A stretch of 64,000 bases of DNA from Sorangium cellulosum So ce56 (GTDB lineage Bacteria; Myxococcota_A; Polyangia; Polyangiales; Polyangiaceae): positions 3,156,501 to 3,220,500 of the forward strand of contig NC_010162.1 in assembly GCF_000067165.1 (NCBI RefSeq), in the 5' to 3' direction. Made by a program: the position numbers and the translations under genes. Below are positions 26,636-36,252 of the stretch, in pieces. Positions within the stretch are counted from its first letter, which is position 1; the number at the start of each line of letters is the position of its first letter. The notes under the pieces are model-generated. The model did no database searches. It was not told where the DNA came from and saw only the letters and a program-made list of their open reading frames with translations.

Positions 26636-28216
26636 TTACTGGGGCACGCCGAAACGCGTCTTCAAGCCTTCGAGGCCCTTCGAGATCATGGTATTGACCG
26701 TTGCGCCTATGAACGGGGTACCCGCGCCCTTGATCCGATAGCTCACCCGCCACTCCACCGTGGAACCCGCGCCGTTGTCCCTGACCTGGATGACCCCCGT
26801 GTAATCCGAGGCTGGCAACCCGCTCACCATCGTGTACCGCATGAGCCGCCGGGCGTCGTCGAGCTCCTCTAGCCGTTCGACGACTTCAGATCCGTCCGTC
26901 ATGAAGCTCTTCCGCAGCTGGCCGACCCCTCTCCCGACCGTCTCCAACCGCACGACCATCGGGTGCCAGTCCATCAGCCCATCGAAACGCCCGACCACCT
27001 TCCAGACTTCCTTGCTGCCGGCGGCGAGGTTGACTGCGCGGGTGATCTCGATCGGCGTCACGTTGGGCGGCTGCACGTAGGGGAACGTCTTGCCCCCCGG
27101 CTGCGTGGCGCCCTTGGCCCCGCCGTGGAGCATAGGCCCTCTGCCACGGTTGACCTCGTACGAGATGAAGATGTTCATGACATTGGCGTCGAGGGTCCTG
27201 CCCCCGCCCGTGGCGTACTTCCTCCCCTCGATCGTGCTGTGCTCGATCTCTCGATGGCTTTCGTCGGTGGTCGGTTTGGTCACATCAATCAGGAGGAAAT
27301 CGTCCAGGAGCACGTTCACCAGGGCTCTGCGCCCGGCCTCTGTCCAATCGACCTTGCCGTCCCGCCTGTCCCAGAGATCGAGTGAGAGGAGCAGGCGATC
27401 TCTGTAGAGCGGCAGGCGCTTCGGGTCGACCGCGAACGGATCCTCCTGATTCCACAGGTCCCGCAGGTCGATCTCGCCGTCGACGAACATGTGGAGGTTG
27501 GTCACCTCGGGCCGTCCGATCCGGTCGATCCGCGGGACGTCGCTGGTGAACCCCCTCCTTGCGGCGCCGGGCGTTGTCTCTGCGATGACCCCGAACAGCG
27601 ACCCCTTGCGCGGCTCGAGCACCTTGGTCGTGTCGAGCTCGATGACGATGCTCAGGACGTTGTTGTCCTGGAGGGCGTTGGGGACGGCCTTCGGCAGCGC
27701 GTTGCGGGGCGGCGGCCCCCAGCCGGAAAAGAAGGGGTCCGACCGCAGCCCGGCGAACATACGGAAGGCGCCACCGGGCGTGGCAGCGCCCCGCGCGTCG
27801 CCGACGACCAGCGGCAAGGTCCCCCCGCCAGGCAACGTGCACGCCCCCCTTTGGCGCGGTTTGCCGCCGCTCGTTGAGGCCTCGAGCGGTCCGAACCTGC
27901 AGGTGAAATTCAGCTCCTCCTTGGCGGCCTGAAAGCGGGCTTCGTTCCCCGAACCGGCGACATGGACGCGGCGCATCGCGATGATGTAGTTCACGGCGTC
28001 GGAGAAGAACGCGGAGTCGCCCGCGAACGGGAACACGCTGGCGATGAGCACCGTGTGGTCGGCTCGCTCCGGGCTCTGAAAAGCGTACAGATCATTCAGG
28101 TCCGCCGCCGGATCGCCCATGGAGCGCGGCCCGTCGATGTGGTCCGACGCGACGGCCGGAAGTCCGCCGAGGGGCCCGAGACCGATGATCCCGAGCAGGA
28201 GACGGAGGAGCCGCAT
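26636..28216 (-). CDS. DUF4331-SRPBCC fusion protein, secreted
   Basis: 526 residues from ATG 28216 with a signal peptide (RLLRLLLGIIGLGPLGGLPA then VASDHIDG). The DUF4331 part (residues 25 to about 340) opens with SDHIDGPRSMGDPAADLNDL, the usual family start, and includes NVLSIVIELDTTKVL. The last 150 residues are an SRPBCC/START-like domain (IEITRAVNLAAGSKEVWKVV, then GRFDGLMDWHPMV), which binds hydrophobic ligands. The two are normally separate proteins, so this is a fusion. DUF4331 proteins are often found with TPR proteins, as here. Function of DUF4331 is unknown. A weak ribosome site precedes the ATG. Confidence 0.8.
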   Translation of the reverse strand: MRLLRLLLGIIGLGPLGGLPAVASDHIDGPRSMGDPAADLNDLYAFQSPERADHTVLIASVFPFAGDSAFFSDAVNYIIAMRRVHVAGSGNEARFQAAKEELNFTCRFGPLEASTSGGKPRQRGACTLPGGGTLPLVVGDARGAATPGGAFRMFAGLRSDPFFSGWGPPPRNALPKAVPNALQDNNVLSIVIELDTTKVLEPRKGSLFGVIAETTPGAARRGFTSDVPRIDRIGRPEVTNLHMFVDGEIDLRDLWNQEDPFAVDPKRLPLYRDRLLLSLDLWDRRDGKVDWTEAGRRALVNVLLDDFLLIDVTKPTTDESHREIEHSTIEGRKYATGGGRTLDANVMNIFISYEVNRGRGPMLHGGAKGATQPGGKTFPYVQPPNVTPIEITRAVNLAAGSKEVWKVVGRFDGLMDWHPMVVRLETVGRGVGQLRKSFMTDGSEVVERLEELDDARRLMRYTMVSGLPASDYTGVIQVRDNGAGSTVEWRVSYRIKGAGTPFIGATVNTMISKGLEGLKTRFGVPQ

Positions 28217-28363
28217 GACCGTATTCCCCCGGCGGCGGGCGACCGCTTCACTCGATGTGGGCCTATGGCACATGGGGGTTCTTCTCCGCCGGTAACGCGT
28301 CCACGGGACCGCCGTACAGGGTGACGCGGCCTGCTGTGGCCTGCGAGGCGTCGTCCAACCGCG

Positions 28364-29611
28364 TCATGGCGTTCTCCTCGGACGAGTCATGCCTTCACTC
28401 GGCGCCGCGGTCGGGTGCCCGGTTCTTGCGCGCGAGAGAGTAGACACCCGAAAGGCCTTCGTGTTGCCCAGGCGCGCCCGGGCCTCGGCGAGCAGATTGG
28501 CGGCGAGTCGTCGTTCACCGACGCGGACGGCGGCCTCGTGGGCCAACTCGAAGGCGCGGAGCGTCGGCCGGTTGGCCAGGTTGCGGCGAGCCAGCGACAG
28601 CGCCTTGAGCATGTCATTGCCGTCACCGAGGTAGAATTCGGCGGCGTGATCAGCGAAGGCGAGCTCGTGCCGCGCGAGGAGCCGATCGTAGGAGGCCTTG
28701 GCCCCAAGCAACTGTTCCTGCGCTTCCTGAGCGCGGCCCTGCTCCTTCAGGACCTGGGCAAGGCGCCACCTGGACTCCGGGTCGCCGCGGCGTGCCCCAG
28801 GTGTGAGGAGGGCCTCCGCCTTGGCGAGGGCGCCGCGCCTGGCGTAGAGCTCGGCGAGGTGGACGCGCGCCGGAACGTAAGTCGGCAAGTACGCCAGCGC
28901 CATTTCGTAATAGCGCCGAGCTCTCTCGGGCTGCGGCGCGGGCATGCGCTCGCCCCAGAGCACCCCGCGCTGGAAGCAGACCCACGCCGGCGGGAACGGG
29001 GAGACATCGCGGTACTGGGCGAGCGCCCGTGCATACACGCGGTCCGCCTCCTCGTACTCGCCGAGGTCCACGAGCAACGCCGCAAGGGGGAGGAGCTCGT
29101 CGATGCCGGAGATGGTCTGCGCCCTTCTGCGACGCACAGCCAATACCTCCGCCAAACGCTTGCCTGTCGCTTGCTGGATCGAGAGCCGCACCGGCTCGGT
29201 CATGGCCGCCCGGACGCCGCGGCGCCCGGCTTGGCGGAGGTCGGCTTCGGCCTCCTCGAATCGATGCAAGTACGCCGCGATCCTCGCCGATAGCAGGTAG
29301 GTCTCGCCGGCGTCGGGCTCATGGTGACGAAGCTCTGCGGCAAGGTGATCGAGGCGATCCGGTGACTCTATGTCGCCCAGGAACTGCGCCTTCAACTGCT
29401 CGATTTGGACGATGCGATCCGGTGCGCCGTTTTTCCCGGCGAATCGGAGATAGTCGCTCCATGCCACGCGGAGCGAGCTCTCCAGGTTGGAGACGGCGAT
29501 GTCTCCGGCCGTGGTCTTGAGGGTCGAAGCGCGTACCCCCGGCGCGATTCCGATCCCCAAGAAGAGCAACCCCAAAAAAAGCCCGATTGGCCTGATCGCG
29601 TGGGCTGGCAT
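28364..29611 (-). CDS. secreted TPR-repeat protein
   Basis: 415 residues from ATG 29611 with GAGGAGG upstream. A signal peptide (IGLFLGLLFLGIGIAPGVRA) is followed by about seven TPR-like helical pairs through residue 390 (for example LARALAQYRDV region: EADRVYARALAQYRDVSPF; ARVHLAELYARRGALAKAEA; WRLAQVLKEQGRAQEAQEQ). TPR modules bind partner proteins or peptides. It sits between the DyP peroxidase and the DUF4331 fusion on the same strand, which matches the known pairing of DUF4331 with TPR proteins. It probably forms a periplasmic complex with the DUF4331 protein; this is inference from co-location. Confidence 0.8.
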   Translation of the reverse strand: MPAHAIRPIGLFLGLLFLGIGIAPGVRASTLKTTAGDIAVSNLESSLRVAWSDYLRFAGKNGAPDRIVQIEQLKAQFLGDIESPDRLDHLAAELRHHEPDAGETYLLSARIAAYLHRFEEAEADLRQAGRRGVRAAMTEPVRLSIQQATGKRLAEVLAVRRRRAQTISGIDELLPLAALLVDLGEYEEADRVYARALAQYRDVSPFPPAWVCFQRGVLWGERMPAPQPERARRYYEMALAYLPTYVPARVHLAELYARRGALAKAEALLTPGARRGDPESRWRLAQVLKEQGRAQEAQEQLLGAKASYDRLLARHELAFADHAAEFYLGDGNDMLKALSLARRNLANRPTLRAFELAHEAAVRVGERRLAANLLAEARARLGNTKAFRVSTLSRARTGHPTAAPSEGMTRPRRTP

Positions 29612-29804
29612 CGTCTGCCTCCTCGTGGACGTTCCGACGGCGATCGCGCCGTGTCACCTTGTGGGCTCATCCATCCGCGAACATCCGCAAAACGCACGCC
29701 AGCATCATTGGTGCGGCGGCGCACATCGGCGATGCCGTACTGAGCGAATTCAGGCGGTCGACATGGCGCCTCTGGTAACACGGTCCTCAGTTTGAAAGCG
29801 CGGC

Positions 29805-31136
29805 TCATGTCTGGAGATCGGCGAGCCAGCGCAGGGCTCGCAGCCCCGGCATGAATGCGTACTCACCGCCTCTTGTCACGACGAACCGCGGCAATCCGTG
29901 GAGGCGCCGCGGGATCGGCCGTCGTGGAATTGTAAAGTCGCCGTCCCCCTCATTCGATCCGGCGATGGGGTCCTTGGCGTTGCCCGCCCCGATGAAGACG
30001 CCGCTGTTGACCCACTCCGTTTGAACGAATTCGAACTGCCGCCCAGGGTGCGCTCCAACGAAGGCAAATATGAGCCCCCGATCGACGCCATCGTCCTCCA
30101 GGACCCCTTCCGCGAGCGGAGGACCATAGACCGTTCCACGCCGGATCATCCGGTGCAGGCCGACTATGCCCGCCACATTCGAGTCTCGTGGGTTCACTCG
30201 GCGAATGTGTGATTCGAGAGGGGTCTTGAAGCCTGTCGGGTCGTCTCCATAGAGGAATGCATTGTTGCGTAGCGGGTCGTCTCCCAGCGCGGGATTGTCG
30301 CTGGATGGGCTGAGCGCCAGGGGCGCGCCGCTCCGCCAGCGCCCCATCATCTTCGCCGCTAGAAGCTCCTCGTCGTCCGGGCTGTGAGAGTTCTCCTTCA
30401 CGTATCGACGGAACAGCGCCACGCGTTGGTACAGCTTACGAAAAGCCACATATGTCCCGTTGCGGCCCAGTGCCTCGGGCTGGGGCGTCAGGGTGCCGCC
30501 CAGCTCGTCCGGGTAGCCCAGGACGAATTCACCTGCCTTGCAAGGACGCTGCGCCGGGTTGGTTCCCGGAATGCCGCTGCCCTCGATCGCGGGATGGCTC
30601 ATGCCGTCCCGGAACCCGAAGTGTTCCCTTGGACCGGGCAGCGCATAGCAATCTTGGCGCCAGATCAACGCAATTCCAGGCAATGCCTGGATCGCCTCTC
30701 GAGCGCGCTCAAGCGCCGCCTCCAGGCCGTGCGCGTCCGGCGACAGCGCAGTGATCACGACGTGGACGTCTGGAGTTCCGAGCGGTGCTTCCCAGTGCTC
30801 AGGGCTGCTATCGCCGGTGTCTCCCAAGTGGCGCGCGCGCGCGGCCATCCCCTGCTGGAACTCCCATGCGAAGCTGTCGAGCGACTCCTGCGGCAAGCCG
30901 AGCGCCTTGAGGCCCTGGAAGGTGAGCGAGGCGCTCACCCAAGTATCGGCTGCCGGACTCTCGCGGTGGGCAGCCGAGGCCACCACATTGCTGAGCCGCC
31001 TCATCAACTCCCGCCCTGCCTTGCGGTCGTCGATACGGAGCAAGAGGTACGTCGCAACGTACGGCGCAGGCCGTGGGCGCAAGACCCCGCTCTGTATGTC
31101 ATCCAGTTCGAGCAGACCGCTGACTGACTCGGGCAT
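29805..31136 (-). CDS. DyP-type heme peroxidase
   Basis: 443 residues. The distal heme motif GFRDG is near residue 175 and the proximal His is near residue 310 (ESHIRRVNPRDS). Conserved GIVGLHRMIRRGTVYG and FVQTEWVN segments support the family. DyP peroxidases oxidise dyes, lignin-like compounds or porphyrins using H2O2; the natural substrate is unclear. No signal peptide is visible. It is longer than the common 300-350 residues. It is followed by the TPR and DUF4331 genes and preceded by a hypothetical gene on the same strand. Confidence 0.9.
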   Translation of the reverse strand: MPESVSGLLELDDIQSGVLRPRPAPYVATYLLLRIDDRKAGRELMRRLSNVVASAAHRESPAADTWVSASLTFQGLKALGLPQESLDSFAWEFQQGMAARARHLGDTGDSSPEHWEAPLGTPDVHVVITALSPDAHGLEAALERAREAIQALPGIALIWRQDCYALPGPREHFGFRDGMSHPAIEGSGIPGTNPAQRPCKAGEFVLGYPDELGGTLTPQPEALGRNGTYVAFRKLYQRVALFRRYVKENSHSPDDEELLAAKMMGRWRSGAPLALSPSSDNPALGDDPLRNNAFLYGDDPTGFKTPLESHIRRVNPRDSNVAGIVGLHRMIRRGTVYGPPLAEGVLEDDGVDRGLIFAFVGAHPGRQFEFVQTEWVNSGVFIGAGNAKDPIAGSNEGDGDFTIPRRPIPRRLHGLPRFVVTRGGEYAFMPGLRALRWLADLQT

Positions 31137-31251
31137 CGATCTCCTCCATCGCGATTGGTCCTATTTGTCGCGATGTTTCTCCAGAGCGCCTTCAGGTTCA
31201 TCGCGACAGGGACGGGAGTTCTGCTCCCTGTCTCGCAACCAGAGAATGGGA

Positions 31252-31803
31252 TCACTGCATTTGGTCGAGCATCGTGGAAAGGGCGCACTTGACTTTGAGC
31301 GCCTTGACCACCTCGACTCCGGTGGCGTCCGGATACTCCGCGTATTCCATGAATGGCTGGGCTGCGTGCTCACGTGCGAACTTGGCGAACGAGGCGGGAT
31401 TCTCCTTCCAGTCTAATGGAAAGCCTTCGAGTTGCTCGAATATCGTGTTGAGGCCGGCCTGTTTGAAGAGCAGCACCGCGTCCTCTACATATTTGTCAAA
31501 ATCCGTGTCGAAGAATCCGATATAAAGGAACCACGTGGTGTCACCTTCCTTGTAAGTGGCCCAGCGCAGATGATGGAGCGCAAGCGGGGCGAGCGCCAGG
31601 GGTTGATCCTTTATCAGATTTTCGACGGTCTTGCCGTATGCGCGGACCACATCCTCCCGTCCTGGTATGACCTTGGCGATGATCGTGAACCCGCGTGACC
31701 TGGGGAGCATCGTGCCGAATCTCCCTGCCTCGATCTCTTCGCCTGCTCTTGGCAGCGCTTCTGCGCGCGGTCGAATATCGGCGCAATTCCGTGTTCGGTT
31801 CAT
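31252..31803 (-). CDS. conserved hypothetical, possible dimeric alpha/beta-barrel
   Basis: 183 residues from ATG 31803 with a weak GCGAGA site; ATG 31710 (MLPRSRGF) is also possible. The core has FTIIAKVIPGREDVVRAYGK and HHLRWATYKEGDTTWFLYIGF, resembling the ferredoxin-like folds of heme-degrading or ABM-type enzymes, but no motif is decisive. No signal peptide. It is upstream of the DyP peroxidase on the same strand with 115 bases between, and probably shares its transcript. Not recognised beyond that. Confidence 0.6.
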   Translation of the reverse strand: MNRTRNCADIRPRAEALPRAGEEIEAGRFGTMLPRSRGFTIIAKVIPGREDVVRAYGKTVENLIKDQPLALAPLALHHLRWATYKEGDTTWFLYIGFFDTDFDKYVEDAVLLFKQAGLNTIFEQLEGFPLDWKENPASFAKFAREHAAQPFMEYAEYPDATGVEVVKALKVKCALSTMLDQMQ

Positions 31804-32234
31804 GTTATCTCGCTTTCATGATCGATGGCTGTTTTTCGTACTAGAACGCTTCCTCGAGGTGTACATCATTTCTATTCGGCTATCCGCAGCGGCCGAACGG
31901 CTGGTTCGGAGGCATTCCGTCGCATACAGTCCCATACATCGGGCGTCCTCTGAAGGATCTGCAGCTCACGGACGAGAAGCGCAAGAGCAGGCGGTCCTCT
32001 TGTCTCGACTTGGGGTGCGCCTCGCGGAGGGTAGTGTCCGACCACCTTGACGAAGGTGTCCGGAACCTCCGGTACTCGATGGTTCCCGGCCTCTGTCCCA
32101 CGGGGACGGTGCGCTGGCCGCGCCGCGGACGCGCTCTCCACGGACGGCGCGAGCTGACGCGCCTGGGCGCAGCGGTCCGGCGGGCGGCTCGCTCCGCCGG
32201 ACCGCTGCGGCCAGGCGCGCGGGCACGCCGGGGC
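31804..32234. other. intergenic, 431 bases
   Basis: Divergent region between the minus-strand peroxidase set and a plus-strand lipoprotein. An A+T-rich patch at 31800-31900 is a probable promoter zone for the minus-strand set. A short palindrome (CACCTT-gacg-AAGGTG) is at 32043-32058. A 60-base hairpin lies at 32159-32218. No gene was supported. Confidence 0.5.
32159..32218. repeat. long G+C-rich hairpin before a lipoprotein gene
   Basis: Stem of 8 + 15 bp: GCGCCTGG (32159-32166) and GCAGCGGTCCGGCGG (32169-32183) with their complements at 32211-32218 and 32194-32208; a 2x2 mismatch and a 10-base loop interrupt it. It lies 17 bases before ATG 32235. Confidence 0.75.
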
Positions 32235-32969
32235 ATGGTAGAATGTCCTGTGCCTTCCACGGATCCGGTGCGCTCTCCGCGGCTCCACCCCGTCGCGGCG
32301 GAATTGCGGCGATGGCTTCCCCGGGCGCTGGCCGGCGCGTGCTGCGCCGGGGCGATGGGCTGCGCGGAGAGCGCGCCCTCCTCGACGGCGCCGGCGGCGC
32401 GGGTCCCCTCGACAGCGCGGGCCGCTGCGCCGGCGCCCGCCGCGAGCGCCGCGCCCGCCAGCACGCCGCAGGCGTCTCCGCCGACCGAGGGGGAGCGCCC
32501 TGTCGATGCGCCGGCGCGCGAGCGCTGGGTCGGTACGCTGGCCCTCACGAAGGGCTCGCAGCCCCTCATCGCCGGGAGGATGCTGTCGAGCGAGGACGCC
32601 GAGCGCTGGCTCGGCCCCGAGTGGCGCGCGCTGGCCGGGCAGCGCGTCCGCGTGCTGGCGGTGCTGCGGGACCACGTCTGCGAGCCGCACGCTCAATGCA
32701 TGATCGGGGGGATCATCCCGCTGCTGGAGCAGGTCGCGTCCGTCGAGCTGTGCAGCGGCGCGGGCTCCCCCGGCGGGACGGCGGTCGTCGATTGCGCGCC
32801 GTCGCCCGCCCAGAAGGAGCGCTGTCAGGACGAGTGCCGCACGCTGAGCGAGGACTGCAGTCGGAGCGCCGACGGCGACCGCGGACGGCTGCGCCGCTGC
32901 GGGTGCGCCAAGGTCACGTGCGAGCACGGGTGCGAGGAGACCGGCGAGCCCGCCTTCACGTGCAGGTGA
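32235..32969 (+). CDS. Cys-rich lipoprotein, unknown function
   Basis: 244 residues from ATG 32235. A long leader ends in a lipobox region (ALAGACCAGAMGC), an Ala/Pro linker follows (residues 45-95), then a globular part (WVGTLALTKGSQPLIAGR, LAGQRVRVLAVLRDHVCEPH). The C-terminus holds ten cysteines (KERCQDECRTLSEDC, CGCAKVTCEHGCEETG, FTC), which suggests several disulfides. Myxobacterial genomes hold many such proteins of unknown role. A strong hairpin in front could reduce or regulate translation. No family recognised. Confidence 0.65.
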   Translation: MVECPVPSTDPVRSPRLHPVAAELRRWLPRALAGACCAGAMGCAESAPSSTAPAARVPSTARAAAPAPAASAAPASTPQASPPTEGERPVDAPARERWVGTLALTKGSQPLIAGRMLSSEDAERWLGPEWRALAGQRVRVLAVLRDHVCEPHAQCMIGGIIPLLEQVASVELCSGAGSPGGTAVVDCAPSPAQKERCQDECRTLSEDCSRSADGDRGRLRRCGCAKVTCEHGCEETGEPAFTCR

Positions 32970-33032
32970 TCGCTCCCGGCCGGGAAGGGCAGGGGGCCAG
33001 AAGGGCAGGGGGCCAAGGGGACAAAACGACGA

Positions 33033-33060
33033 AGGCCGCCTGGCACCCGCCAGGCGGCCT
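33033..33060. terminator. bidirectional intrinsic terminator
   Basis: Perfect 12-bp stem AGGCCGCCTGGC with a 4-base loop, in the 118-base gap between the convergent lipoprotein and ammonium-transporter genes. Confidence 0.8.
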
Positions 33061-33087
33061 CCGCGCGCGAGCCTCCGCTGCGCTGGA

Positions 33088-34392
33088 TCAGGCGCCTTCG
33101 CGCGCGAGCACAGGCGCCGGCGCCGGCCTGGCCGGGGGCTCGCTCTCGACGGCATGCGCGCCGCCTTCGCCGAGCGAGTAGGCCTCTTCGCCGTGGAGAG
33201 CGACGTCGAGGCCCTCGTCCTCGATCTCCTCGTCGACCCGGAAGCCCATCACCGCGCTGATCCCCTTCACGAGCACGAAGGTGACCACCGCCGCGTAAGC
33301 CGCCGCGACAGCGGCCGCGATCGCCTGCTCGGTGAGCAGCGCCGAGTTGCCCTTGAGCAGGCCGTCCTGGCCGGCCGAATTCCACACCTTGGAGGCGAAC
33401 ACGCCGGTGAGCAGCGCGCCGAGCAGCCCGCCCACGCCGTGGATGCCGAACGCGTCCAGGCTGTCGTCATAACCCAGCTTGCCCTTCAGCATCACGGCGC
33501 CGTAACACACAGCGCCCGCCGCGAGCCCGATCGCGACAGACGCCATCGGGCCGACGAAGCCCGCCGCCGGGGTGATGGCGACGAGGCCCGCGACGAGCCC
33601 CGACGCCACGCCGAGGAGCGACGGCTTGCCGAAGCGCACGGCCTCGATCAGCGCCCACGCGAGCGCCGCGATCGCCGCGGCGATGTGCGTGTTCACGAAC
33701 GCCACCGAGGCGAGCCCGTTCGCCGCGAGCGAGGAACCGCCGTTGAAGCCGAACCAGCCGAACCACAGGAGGCCGGCGCCGAGCAGCGTCATGGTGAGGT
33801 TGTGCGGCACGATCTTGCGCGTCGGGTAGCCCTTGCGCTTGCCGAGCATGATCGCCATCACGAGCGCGCTCGCGCCCGAGGAGAGGTGAACGACGGTGCC
33901 GCCGGCGAAGTCGAGCGCGCCGCGCGAGAGGAGCCACCCGCCCGGGTTCCAGACCCAGTGGCAGAGCGGGCTGTAGACGAGCAGCGACCAGAGCAGCGTG
34001 AACACCACATACGACGAGAACTTGATGCGCTCCGCATAGGCGCCCGAGATCAGCGCCGGCGTGATGATGGCGAACATCATCTGGAATGCCATGAACAGGA
34101 GGTGAGGCACCGTCATCCCGGCGCGCGCCTCGGTGCCAACGCCGTTCAGGAACGCGTGGTCGAGGCCGCCAATGAACCCGCCCTTGGATTCGGCGAACGC
34201 CATCGAGTACCCGAGCGTCACCCACGCCAGGGTCACGATCCCCATGGCGAAAAAGCTGTGCATGAATGTGCTGAGCGTGTTCTTCGTTCGGACCATGCCC
34301 CCGTAAAACAGGGCCAGCGCTGGCGTCATCAGCAGAACCATTGCCGACGAGACCAGGAGCCAGGTGGTGTCCGAGGCGTTGATTTCGTTCAC
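33088..34392 (-). CDS. amt: ammonium transporter, Amt family
   Basis: 434 residues from GTG 34392 with GGAGG six bases upstream. Eleven or so transmembrane segments. Conserved Amt motifs are visible: FYGGMVRTKN, DFAGGTVVHLSSG, LLWFGWFGFNGGS, VAFVNTHIAAA and FGIHGVGGLLGALLTG, including the twin pore histidines (T-H-I and F-G-I-H-G). It moves ammonium across the inner membrane. The C-terminal cytoplasmic tail has an extension (ESEPPARPAPAPVL). No GlnK gene is adjacent, which is unusual because glnK is often paired with amt. Confidence 0.95.
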   Translation of the reverse strand: MNEINASDTTWLLVSSAMVLLMTPALALFYGGMVRTKNTLSTFMHSFFAMGIVTLAWVTLGYSMAFAESKGGFIGGLDHAFLNGVGTEARAGMTVPHLLFMAFQMMFAIITPALISGAYAERIKFSSYVVFTLLWSLLVYSPLCHWVWNPGGWLLSRGALDFAGGTVVHLSSGASALVMAIMLGKRKGYPTRKIVPHNLTMTLLGAGLLWFGWFGFNGGSSLAANGLASVAFVNTHIAAAIAALAWALIEAVRFGKPSLLGVASGLVAGLVAITPAAGFVGPMASVAIGLAAGAVCYGAVMLKGKLGYDDSLDAFGIHGVGGLLGALLTGVFASKVWNSAGQDGLLKGNSALLTEQAIAAAVAAAYAAVVTFVLVKGISAVMGFRVDEEIEDEGLDVALHGEEAYSLGEGGAHAVESEPPARPAPAPVLAREGA

Positions 34393-34599
34393 TGGTGGCC
34401 TCCTCGACGGCGACACTAAGAGAAGGCAGTTTTCCGGAATGTTTCGTCGGCATATACTTCGCGACAGCACGAAACATACCGCGACGACGCAGCGAGTCAG
34501 CGCGCTGGCCGACTCGCTCCTACAGCGGGTCGATGGATTTGCAGTGAGACTATATCGCCGGTGGGCCCGAGGGGGCGTGAGACGGCGGGAGATGAAGCG

Positions 34600-36252
34600 T
34601 TATCCGCGCCCGCTGGACTCGATGCTCTCGCGCACCCGATCGAGCGCGGCCCGCACCTCGGGATCGCGATCGAGCGCGGCGGGCGGCGCGGGCAGCCGGA
34701 GCGACCAGTTCTGCGGCCCCACGGTCCCCGGGACGTTGATCCGATCGCGCGTGGCGAGCACGTCCTGGAGGAGCAGCAGCACGAGCTCGCTCTTCGAGCC
34801 GAGGATCAGGTCGAGCAGCGCGCGGTGGGTCTCCTTCGTGAACTGCGGCCCGAGCTCTTGCCGGCGCGGCGCGAGCTGCGGCAGCTCGAGGACCCCGGCG
34901 CGCTCCCGGTCGTCCCGCGACTCCCACCACACGACCACGGAGTCGGTGTCGTGCGTCCCGAAGCAGGCCACCGAGAGCGCCGGATACTCCGCCGGATCGC
35001 GGAACACGACGTCGTGCTTCTCCCAGATCAGCACCTTGTAGCCCGGCACCCCGAGCTCCGAGAGCGACTCCCGGACCCACCCCGGCACCGCGCCGAGATC
35101 CTCTGCCACGAGCTGCGCCCCGGTCTCCGCCGCCCCCGCCAGCATCGCCCGCACGACCCGATCGCCGTGCTCGCGCTGCTCCGCCTCCTCCGCGGGATCG
35201 AAGGTCGCCCTGGGCCGCTCGGCCCCCTGGGCCGCTTGCCCTCGCTCCGGGAAGATGTACGTCCGGTAGAAGCCGACCAGGTGATCGATGCGGAACCGGT
35301 CGTAGAGCAGCCCCGTGTAGCGGCAGCGCCGCCTGAGCCACGCGAAGTCGTTCTCGCGCATCCGGGCCCAGAAGTACGGCGGGAGCCCCCACCGCTGCCC
35401 CTCCGTGTCGAACTGGTCGGGCGGCGCGCCGACCGTCATGTCGTGCCGGAACTCGCCCTGGTGCGCCCACACGTCGGCGCTGTCGCGCGACACCATGAAC
35501 GGGAGATCCCCCATGATCTCCACGCCCTTGCCCCGGAGATCCGCGCGCGCCGCCTCCCACTGCGCGTGCGCGAGCCACTGGACGTACTCGTAATAGAGGA
35601 TGTCCCGCGCGCGCTCGCGCCGCAGCGCCTCGAGCGCCTCCGGCCTGCGCTCGCGGATCGCCTCGGGCCAGTCCCACCACGCCCTGCCCTCGAAGGCGTC
35701 CTTGAACGCGCGGAACTGCGCGTAGTCGGGCAGCCAGTCCGACTGCCGCTTCACGAACTCGCCGAGCTCGGCCGCGCGCGGCGTCTGCTTCGCGTGGTGC
35801 TCGCGCTCGAACACGTCGAAGGCGAAGCGCAGCGCCCGCCCCTTCACGCGGCGCACGAGATCGTAGTCGACGCGCGCGCTGTTCCGCGCGCGATCGAGCG
35901 CCCCGAGGTCGTCGCCGAGCGCCTCGCCGAGGCGCTCCGCCGGGAGCTCGGGCACGGCGGAGAGCGAGATGAACATCGGATCGATCCCGAACGCGGAGAG
36001 CGCCATGTACGGCGACGTCTCGCCCCCCGACACCTCGCCGAGCGGCAAGAGCTGCACGAGGCGCAGGCCCGCGGCGCGCATCCACGCGGCGAACTCGGGG
36101 AGATCGCCGATCTCGCCGATGCCCCACGAGCGATCGCTGCGCAGGGAGAAGAGCGGCACCGTCACGCCCGCGATGCGGCGGCGCGCGTCGGAACCGGGAA
36201 CGGAGGGCGACGATGAGCTCTGGGACTGATTTTCAGCAGAGGGGGAAGACAT
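34600..36252 (-). CDS. malQ: 4-alpha-glucanotransferase (GH77)
   Basis: 550 residues. GH77 landmarks: FDTEGQRWGLPPYFW, FRIDHLVGFYRTY (Asp nucleophile near residue 321), AEDLGAVPGWV (Glu acid/base near 382) and FGTHDTDS. It transfers alpha-1,4-glucan segments between chains in glycogen/maltodextrin metabolism. It is divergent from GlgX at 36556, an arrangement fitting coordinate glycogen turnover. The Ser/Gln-rich first 20 residues are non-conserved. Cytoplasmic. Confidence 0.95.
   Translation of the reverse strand: MSSPSAENQSQSSSSPSVPGSDARRRIAGVTVPLFSLRSDRSWGIGEIGDLPEFAAWMRAAGLRLVQLLPLGEVSGGETSPYMALSAFGIDPMFISLSAVPELPAERLGEALGDDLGALDRARNSARVDYDLVRRVKGRALRFAFDVFEREHHAKQTPRAAELGEFVKRQSDWLPDYAQFRAFKDAFEGRAWWDWPEAIRERRPEALEALRRERARDILYYEYVQWLAHAQWEAARADLRGKGVEIMGDLPFMVSRDSADVWAHQGEFRHDMTVGAPPDQFDTEGQRWGLPPYFWARMRENDFAWLRRRCRYTGLLYDRFRIDHLVGFYRTYIFPERGQAAQGAERPRATFDPAEEAEQREHGDRVVRAMLAGAAETGAQLVAEDLGAVPGWVRESLSELGVPGYKVLIWEKHDVVFRDPAEYPALSVACFGTHDTDSVVVWWESRDDRERAGVLELPQLAPRRQELGPQFTKETHRALLDLILGSKSELVLLLLQDVLATRDRINVPGTVGPQNWSLRLPAPPAALDRDPEVRAALDRVRESIESSGRG

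Noticed and set aside
31872..33155. Minus-strand frame with DTFVKVVGHYP segment next to a short palindrome near 32040
   Set aside because: Looked briefly like the end of a transposase, but no catalytic motif or terminal repeats were found, and it overlaps a better-supported lipoprotein gene.
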